DNA from: an uncultured Alphaproteobacteria bacterium
GTDB lineage: Bacteria; Pseudomonadota; Alphaproteobacteria; Micavibrionales; Micavibrionaceae
Length of the DNA stretch: 55,460 nt
Assembly: GCA_946480475.1 (NCBI GenBank)
Contig: CAMLJM010000022.1
Location: 1-55,460, forward strand
Direction of reading: 5' to 3'
Shown one piece after another: positions 50,957-55,460 of the stretch; within the stretch, counting starts at the first letter, position 1; each line of letters opens with the position of its first letter. A program made the position numbers and the translations under genes. The notes below the pieces were generated by a model. It did no database searches and was not told where the DNA came from. It saw only the letters and a list, made by a program, of their open reading frames with translations.

Positions 50957-52150
50957 ATGGCAAAATATTCTGGCGATTTTGACGTCATTATTATTGGCGC
51001 AGGCGCTGCCGGGCTCATGTGTGCCATAGAAGCCGGAAAAAGGGGCCGCCGCGTACTGGCGCTCGACCATGCCGACAAGCTGGGTGAAAAAATTCGTATT
51101 TCCGGCGGCGGGCGCTGCAATTTTACCAATACAGGCACACACCCCAGCCGTTTCCTTTCGCAAAACCCGCATTTCTGCAAATCAGCCCTGTCACGTTACA
51201 CCCCGCAGGATTTTATAGACCTGCTGGCCAGACATAATATCAAGTGGCACGAAAAGACCCTGGGTCAGCTGTTCTGTGATGAAAGCGCCAAGGATATCGT
51301 TTACATGCTGCTGAAAGAGACAGCTGCCGTGGGCGTCATCATCAAAACAAACACGAAGATTACTGACGTCAGGGCACTCGAGGATGGATTTGTCATTGAA
51401 ACGGCGAATGGCGTTTTTACATCCGAGAAAGTCGTCGTCGCAACGGGCGGGCCGTCCATCCCCAAGATTGGCGCGAGCGGTTTTGGCTACCGGCTGGCAC
51501 AACAATTTGGCCTGAATGTCATTACACCTTATCCGGCGCTGGTTCCGCTGACCTTCAGTGATGAACAGCTGGCGATGATGAAACCTTTGTCAGGTGTTTC
51601 CGTTGACCCGGCCGTTGTTACGTGCAACGGCACATCATTCCGCGAAGCTGTATTATTCACGCATCGCGGTCTTAGCGGCCCAGCCATTCTGCAGATATCT
51701 TCTTACTGGCGCGAAGGATTACCTGTGAGCGTCAATTTCTGCCCTGACCTTGATATTAGCACCCTTTTGAAAGAAGCGCGGCAGAAGCAGCCGCGTAAAA
51801 TTCTGCATAACATTATGGCCGAATGGCTGCCCGCGCGTCTGGCAGAAGTCTTAGCCCAGCAGAGCAGGCACGATACTGTCATGGCGGATTTATCTGATAA
51901 AAAAATTACAGACGTTACGAAGATCATTACAGGATGGTCAGTAATACCGCAGGGTACCGAAGGTTATCGTACCGCCGAGGTCACGGCAGGCGGTATCGAC
52001 ACCGACGAATTGTCATCGAAAACCTTTGAAGCCAAAAAAGTGCCGGGTCTTTATTTCATTGGTGAAGTTGTCGACGTAACAGGATGGCTTGGCGGCTATA
52101 ATTTCCAATGGGCGTGGGCTTCCGGATATTGCTGTGGTGAAGCGGTTTAG
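50957..52150 (+). CDS. HI0933-type NAD(P)/FAD-dependent oxidoreductase
   Basis: Flavoprotein of the YhiN/HI0933 family. The FAD-binding D-V-I-I-I-G-A-G-A-A-G-L-M lies at residues 9-21, G-E-K-I-R-I-S-G-G-G-R-C-N-F-T-N near 43, and the C-terminal G-E-V-V-D-V-T-G-W-L-G-G-Y-N-F-Q-W-A-W-A-S-G family signature is intact. 397 residues from ATG 50957; the frame extends to 50897 without family similarity. Physiological substrate unknown. Confidence 0.9.
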   Translation: MAKYSGDFDVIIIGAGAAGLMCAIEAGKRGRRVLALDHADKLGEKIRISGGGRCNFTNTGTHPSRFLSQNPHFCKSALSRYTPQDFIDLLARHNIKWHEKTLGQLFCDESAKDIVYMLLKETAAVGVIIKTNTKITDVRALEDGFVIETANGVFTSEKVVVATGGPSIPKIGASGFGYRLAQQFGLNVITPYPALVPLTFSDEQLAMMKPLSGVSVDPAVVTCNGTSFREAVLFTHRGLSGPAILQISSYWREGLPVSVNFCPDLDISTLLKEARQKQPRKILHNIMAEWLPARLAEVLAQQSRHDTVMADLSDKKITDVTKIITGWSVIPQGTEGYRTAEVTAGGIDTDELSSKTFEAKKVPGLYFIGEVVDVTGWLGGYNFQWAWASGYCCGEAV

Positions 52151-52279
52151 AGGCCGAAATAAGGATATCTGTTTCTGTTTTGTAAATCTCTGTTTCTGCT
52201 GAATTATGGCAGGAACCATGACTATTTTTGCCTTGTTAGCGAGTTACACTGAAGCTGTAACCCCAACAAGGAGGAGGAC

Positions 52280-52570
52280 ATGGCCAGTGCGACAAGCGTT
52301 ACATCTGTAAGTCACGTTCCTTTCCGCCGGTTCTTACCGCATGAAAAGCAGAAAACGCCGTCAACATCCCGGCAGGATTATCATGAGCATAATGATGTCG
52401 GGGAAGATGACAGTGGAACGCTGCCAGGTCTGCCACAACCTTTATTAAGTGATGAAGATATTATCGTGCTTATGGAAGCCGGTCATCCGGAAGATGACTG
52501 GGGCCAGCCCCGTGAGCAAGCCGATACATTGTATCTGCCCTTCACATTCTCGCTGGCCGCTAATCAGTAA
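52280..52570 (+). CDS. Small hypothetical protein
   Basis: A 96-residue acidic protein of unknown function. A strong AAGGAGGAGG precedes ATG 52280, and the protein has a central Asp/Glu/His-rich stretch (D-Y-H-E-H-N-D-V-G-E-D-D) and a segment L-S-D-E-D-I-I-V-L-M-E-A. No domain recognised. Convergent with the His-rich gene. Confidence 0.6.
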   Translation: MASATSVTSVSHVPFRRFLPHEKQKTPSTSRQDYHEHNDVGEDDSGTLPGLPQPLLSDEDIIVLMEAGHPEDDWGQPREQADTLYLPFTFSLAANQ

Positions 52571-52590
52571 GAATAAATAAATGAGGGGAG

Positions 52591-52815
52591 TTATTTATGT
52601 TTATGACCACAATGCTCGTCATGTACATGATTGTCACCGCCATCATGATGATGGTGATGGCCATGATCATGTCCGCAACAAGACCCATCCGCCGCATGTT
52701 CATGGTGATGATGACCCATAACCGGAAACAGGTTTACCGGCGCGCCCGCCGCACCCATCGGTAAAGTGCTGGAGCCCATCAGGCCTGATTTCAGGGATCC
52801 AAATTTCTTGCTCAT
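52591..52815 (-). CDS. Small His-rich metal-binding protein
   Basis: A 74-residue protein whose second half is full of His (M-G-H-H-H-H-E-H, H-D-H-G-H-H-H-H-H-D-G-G) with one C-C-G-H and a final H-C-G-H-K-H-K. AAGGA seven bases before the ATG supports the start. It resembles the 50639 protein in composition but has no repeat in common beyond C-C-G. Probably a metal chelator or storage peptide (inference). Confidence 0.65.
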   Translation of the reverse strand: MSKKFGSLKSGLMGSSTLPMGAAGAPVNLFPVMGHHHHEHAADGSCCGHDHGHHHHHDGGDNHVHDEHCGHKHK

Positions 52816-52879
52816 GATTTTATCCTTTGCTGGCTATGTTATATAGTTACAGGCGGGGAAGAAGTGAAGAAAAATTATC

Positions 52880-54064
52880 TCACTTCTCCAAAATCCTTTG
52901 CAGATGATGCGTTTCAATGCCGAAATATGCCTTGGTTTCATTAATCTTTTTCAGAATGGCAACGTCATTCCTGGCGGCCTTGGCGTTGCGCGTGGCCACG
53001 ATCATGACGTTCTTAGGCGTATGCGCATCGGATATAAATTCAAAAACCTTGGTTGAATAACCCATATATTCCAGTATCAGCGCACGCAGCCCGTCTGTGA
53101 CCATTTCAGCCTGGCGTTCCATGAACGTGCCATGCTTCAAAAGGAAGTCGAGCGGGCTCCTGGCATTATGCGATTCCATTTCACGCCGGATCTGCTTATG
53201 GCAGCAGGGCGCCACTACGATTAAATCAGCACCAGCTTTCACACCTTTGGCGATGGCATCATCGGTCGCGGTGTCGCATGCATGCAGGGCGATCAGCACA
53301 TTGATATTCTTGCCGGTGTAATCTTCGATCGCGCCCTGCATAAAACGCAGGCCCTGGTAATTATTATCGGCCGCCACCTTGTTGCAGAGATCTACCAGGT
53401 CCTGGCGATACTCAACCCCGGTGACATCGACTTTGATATTCAGCTTTGTCGTCAGATATTCATACAGGGCAAAAGTGAGATAACCTTTGCCAGCGCCCAT
53501 ATCGACCACGCGCAGACCATCCTTGGTATTGATGTTTTTGAGCTGTGCTGACAGTGTTTCAATATATTTATCGATCTGGCGGAATTTATCCTGCGCATCT
53601 TTTTTCACATGACCTTCGATGTCAGTGATGCCAAGAGCATAGAGCCAGCCGCCCTTTCCATCCAGTGTTCGGGTCTTGGCGCGGTCATGATCCAGCGTCG
53701 GCGCTTCCTTATGAGTGGGCGGATTTTTCTTAAGGGTATTTTTCTGCCCTTCGTAAGCCAGGTCAAATTCCGTGGTGCACAGGGTGGCGGTCAGAAAATC
53801 CTTACCCAGCAGGGCCGCCAGCCTATCTTCGGCTTCGGCGAAGGGGTAGTTCTTAACAATATCGCGGGTTTTATAACGGTAGGTGAAACTTAGAACCGGC
53901 TGGCGTTTGACCAGAATAGAACGGGCATGGAGTTGCTTTAATCCCTCTTCCTGGCCCCGATAATGGCCGAGTTGCAGTTTTACAAAGCTGCCTGCTTCCA
54001 GGCTTTCATGTAAAAAAATGAGGAATTCTGCGGTTTTTGAGGTCTTTTTTGTACTGGAGGCCAT
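52880..54064 (-). CDS. METTL25/GSTCD-like SAM-dependent methyltransferase
   Basis: A 394-residue protein with a Rossmann methyltransferase domain in the second half. The SAM loop VVDMGAGKGYLTFALYEYL lies near residue 188, G-V-E-Y-R-Q-D-L near 217 and A-L-H-A-C-D-T-A-T-D near 258, followed by A-P-C-C-H-K-Q, all typical of the Methyltransf_32 group. The N-terminal 170 residues have no recognised fold. The substrate is not known. Confidence 0.82.
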   Translation of the reverse strand: MASSTKKTSKTAEFLIFLHESLEAGSFVKLQLGHYRGQEEGLKQLHARSILVKRQPVLSFTYRYKTRDIVKNYPFAEAEDRLAALLGKDFLTATLCTTEFDLAYEGQKNTLKKNPPTHKEAPTLDHDRAKTRTLDGKGGWLYALGITDIEGHVKKDAQDKFRQIDKYIETLSAQLKNINTKDGLRVVDMGAGKGYLTFALYEYLTTKLNIKVDVTGVEYRQDLVDLCNKVAADNNYQGLRFMQGAIEDYTGKNINVLIALHACDTATDDAIAKGVKAGADLIVVAPCCHKQIRREMESHNARSPLDFLLKHGTFMERQAEMVTDGLRALILEYMGYSTKVFEFISDAHTPKNVMIVATRNAKAARNDVAILKKINETKAYFGIETHHLQRILEK

Positions 54065-54167
54065 GGCAGGGAAACTAGCATAATCCGGCCTCTGCCGTCA
54101 CGGTTAAAAGGAACTGCTGAAGCAACTGGAATGTTTGTAAGGCATAGAAAAACAAGGAGACACGACT

Positions 54168-54437
54168 ATGCCTATGAATAAAACACTCGCCCTGACAGCC
54201 GTAGCCCTGGCCGCGATCAGCCTGTCGGCCTGCAAGGATGAGGCGCGAACAAAGACAGAATCCAAGGAATCGGCTGTGATGTCTGACGGGACCAAGGTGG
54301 AAGCCCAGACAGAAACAGATGTGAAAGTGGATGAGCAAGGCAACCGCACGGGTACCGTTGAATCCACCACCACTGTGGACCCGGAAGGCATGATGAACAA
54401 GGAAACCACAACCGAACACCATGAGGAAGTCCGGTAA
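54168..54437 (+). CDS. Small lipoprotein
   Basis: An 89-residue lipoprotein: signal peptide and lipobox L-S-A-C with the lipidated Cys22, followed by a polar, Thr/Glu/Lys-rich body with V-E-S-T-T-T-V-D-P-E-G. AAGGAG eight bases before the ATG fixes the start. Mature part probably extended and periplasmic. Function unknown; single gene with its own terminator. Confidence 0.75.
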   Translation: MPMNKTLALTAVALAAISLSACKDEARTKTESKESAVMSDGTKVEAQTETDVKVDEQGNRTGTVESTTTVDPEGMMNKETTTEHHEEVR

Positions 54438-54462
54438 TCCTTAGCTTCCTGACTTCTCATAG

Positions 54463-54497
54463 GAGGGTTTCGCAGAGATGCGAGACCCTCTCTTTAT
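54463..54497 (+). terminator. Terminator of the lipoprotein gene
   Basis: GAGGGTTTCGC (54463-54473) pairs with GCGAGACCCTC (54480-54490), one G-T pair, six-base loop, then TCTTTAT. Confidence 0.75.
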
Positions 54498-54554
54498 GGT
54501 TTCAGACTGGTGAGATAAGCGCGCAGCGATAAATATTGATCTTTTCATGATAAC

Positions 54555-54584
54555 AAAAAAGAGGGCCCCAGTTACAGGGCCCTC
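54555..54584 (-). terminator. Terminator of the CigR-like gene
   Basis: GAGGGCCC (54561-54568) pairs with GGGCCCTC (54577-54584) around an eight-base loop; the minus-strand transcript then enters six T residues. Confidence 0.8.
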
Positions 54585-54607
54585 CCGATTATTCTATCAG
54601 AGGCAGA

Positions 54608-55117
54608 TCAGTTACCAACCGCCGAAAGCAGCGTTACGGCATCAATCACTTTCTTGGACGCCTCGCTGATCAGCAGGATGTCTTTATCCACCTGCACATA
54701 TTGGTAACCCGGCACAGGCTTCAGGCGCACCAGCAGGTCGTCAGGAACGGGAACCCATACCACATCATCGGGCAGGCGTTCGCCGATGACGTATCTTTTT
54801 GCCAAGCCTGGCGGGGTGCAGTTCTTGTTCTTCTTAGCCAGACCCGGCGGACAGTGGCGGCGATAATCATCACCGATAAAATGAGTGATAACCGAGCGAT
54901 CTTCGTCACCGATGGAGATCTTGACCAGAACGTCATCATCACCATCATGGCGTTCATGCCCGTCACTATGCGGAGATGTTTTCTCAGAATGTTCACTTTG
55001 AACGACACCTTTGCCCTTACCGCCTTTTTCAGCGTAAGCGCCACCGGCAAAACCGAGACAGAATACGGCAGCAGCCAGTAAAGCCAGGCCCGTCATTTTA
55101 TAAATACGTGTATTCAT
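54608..55117 (-). CDS. CigR-like exported protein
   Basis: A 169-residue exported protein. Signal peptide (A-L-L-A-A-A-V-F-C-L-G-F-A-G-G-A, cleavage after AYA), a charged His/Asp-rich stretch, then the hallmark CPPGLAKKNKNCTPPGLAKR near residue 88 found in CigR/RcnB-like proteins, and a C-terminal domain with P-D-D-L-L-V-R-L-K-P. In Salmonella CigR is a small inner-membrane or secreted regulator; here the function is not known. The upstream partial gene overlaps its ATG by four bases. Confidence 0.72.
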   Translation of the reverse strand: MNTRIYKMTGLALLAAAVFCLGFAGGAYAEKGGKGKGVVQSEHSEKTSPHSDGHERHDGDDDVLVKISIGDEDRSVITHFIGDDYRRHCPPGLAKKNKNCTPPGLAKRYVIGERLPDDVVWVPVPDDLLVRLKPVPGYQYVQVDKDILLISEASKKVIDAVTLLSAVGN

Positions 55118-55460
55118 GGGGGATATCCCTTTCCTGTTAACAACGACCTTAGATTACCACGGGCCTGCGCAGAAAAAAGGGCGGGATTGGGGCATAAATT
55201 CATGCCCGCCTGAAAAGGCCCGGATGTGAGCACGAAATCAACTTCCTGCGCTTCACTCAGATGGGCAAGTGCCTCGCCCCCATTTTTGAACCAGTGACCC
55301 TGCGCATCCCGGCGCAATAGTAATCTGCGATCACAATCATCATGAATCTGTATCTCACGAAATTGCCAGTCAGGCGTGCAAATGATTTTGTAATGACAGG
55401 TGAATGATGGATCAGTACCGCGAATGACGCTCTGCGCTGTAATTTGCGCATGATCTTCGA
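55114..55460 (-). CDS. Partial, apparently 3'-degraded glycolipid-binding family protein
   Basis: The open frame enters from beyond the window and ends at TGA 55114-55116. Its first 80 or so visible residues match the putative glycolipid-binding family (PF06475/DUF1089): C-H-Y-K-I-I-C-T-P-D-W-Q-F-R-E, then R-R-L-L-L-R-R-D-A-Q-G-H-W and E-V-D-F. The family continues F-T-P-A-T-N-x-L-P-I-R-R-L, but here unrelated residues follow. Either the 3' part was lost or the end has diverged; neither other frame restores the motif. The 5' part lies outside the window. Confidence 0.5.
   Translation of the reverse strand, partial: EDHAQITAQSVIRGTDPSFTCHYKIICTPDWQFREIQIHDDCDRRLLLRRDAQGHWFKNGGEALAHLSEAQEVDFVLTSGPFQAGMNLCPNPALFSAQARGNLRSLLTGKGYPP

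Noticed and set aside
54608..55117. Plus-strand frame at 54701-55081 as a gene
   Set aside because: It is the antisense shadow of the CigR-like gene, which has a signal peptide, family motif and terminator.
1..55460. CRISPR array, prophage, integrase or insertion sequence
   Set aside because: No regularly spaced direct repeats, no transposase, integrase or phage structural genes on either strand.

Overview
The window reads as a stretch of an alphaproteobacterial chromosome of roughly balanced base composition, densely coding and with no phage, transposon or CRISPR. The lineage call rests on a GcrA cell-cycle regulator, a bifunctional Rsh-type (p)ppGpp enzyme, a two-domain cold-shock protein, a LON/thioredoxin/Trm112 cluster, the thrC-M16 protease-GNAT cluster, and regulatory DNA of the CcrM (GANTC), DnaA and CtrA kinds. 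The mix resembles Rhodospirillales or Micavibrio-like bacteria, but the genus cannot be fixed from the sequence alone.

Layout. 1-8.8 kb: rpmI-rplT, cytidine deaminase, pheS with a coupled acetyltransferase, a large opposite-strand protein with peptidoglycan-binding-like repeats, pheT and an unknown partner. 8.8-11.4 kb: acyl-CoA ligase and double cold-shock protein. 11.5-18.5 kb, minus strand: rpoZ, spoT/rel, DUF2062, acpS, lepB, rnc, era, then a remarkable intergenic region and gcrA. 18.7-24 kb: NYN-domain protein, then a minus operon ybaK-cnoX-LON-small ORF-Trm112-short leuA. 23.5-25.9 kb: small unknown genes, tRNA-Gly(GCC) and an RNase H-like protein. 25.9-33 kb, minus: fabD-murI-fabG-HAD, then (after an inserted plus-strand gene) acpP-fabF-mltG. 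33.3-36.8 kb: orphan small gene, rpsF-rpsR-rplI, dnaB. 37-44 kb: alr, a VanX-like dipeptidase, mlaE-mlaF with an exported HAD protein, and PBP1a. 44-55.4 kb: standalone DsbD N-domain protein, YqgE, GNAT, M16 protease, thrC, an exosortase-associated-type acyltransferase, a flavoprotein flanked by two tiny Cys/His-rich proteins, a METTL25-like methyltransferase, a lipoprotein, a CigR-like protein, and a remnant of a glycolipid-binding family gene cut by the window end.

The genes are mostly growth housekeeping: translation, fatty acid and envelope synthesis, stringent response and replication. The most striking signal is noncoding. The 246 bp between era and gcrA carries eleven GANTC methylation sites within 192 bp, together with two perfect, inverted DnaA boxes flanking a palindrome. 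A third perfect DnaA box lies just upstream of dnaB, and two perfect TTAA-N7-TTAA CtrA-type boxes lie in front of the large peptidoglycan-binding-like gene and the acyltransferase gene. This suggests that parts of the window are tied to the replication-driven cell-cycle circuit.
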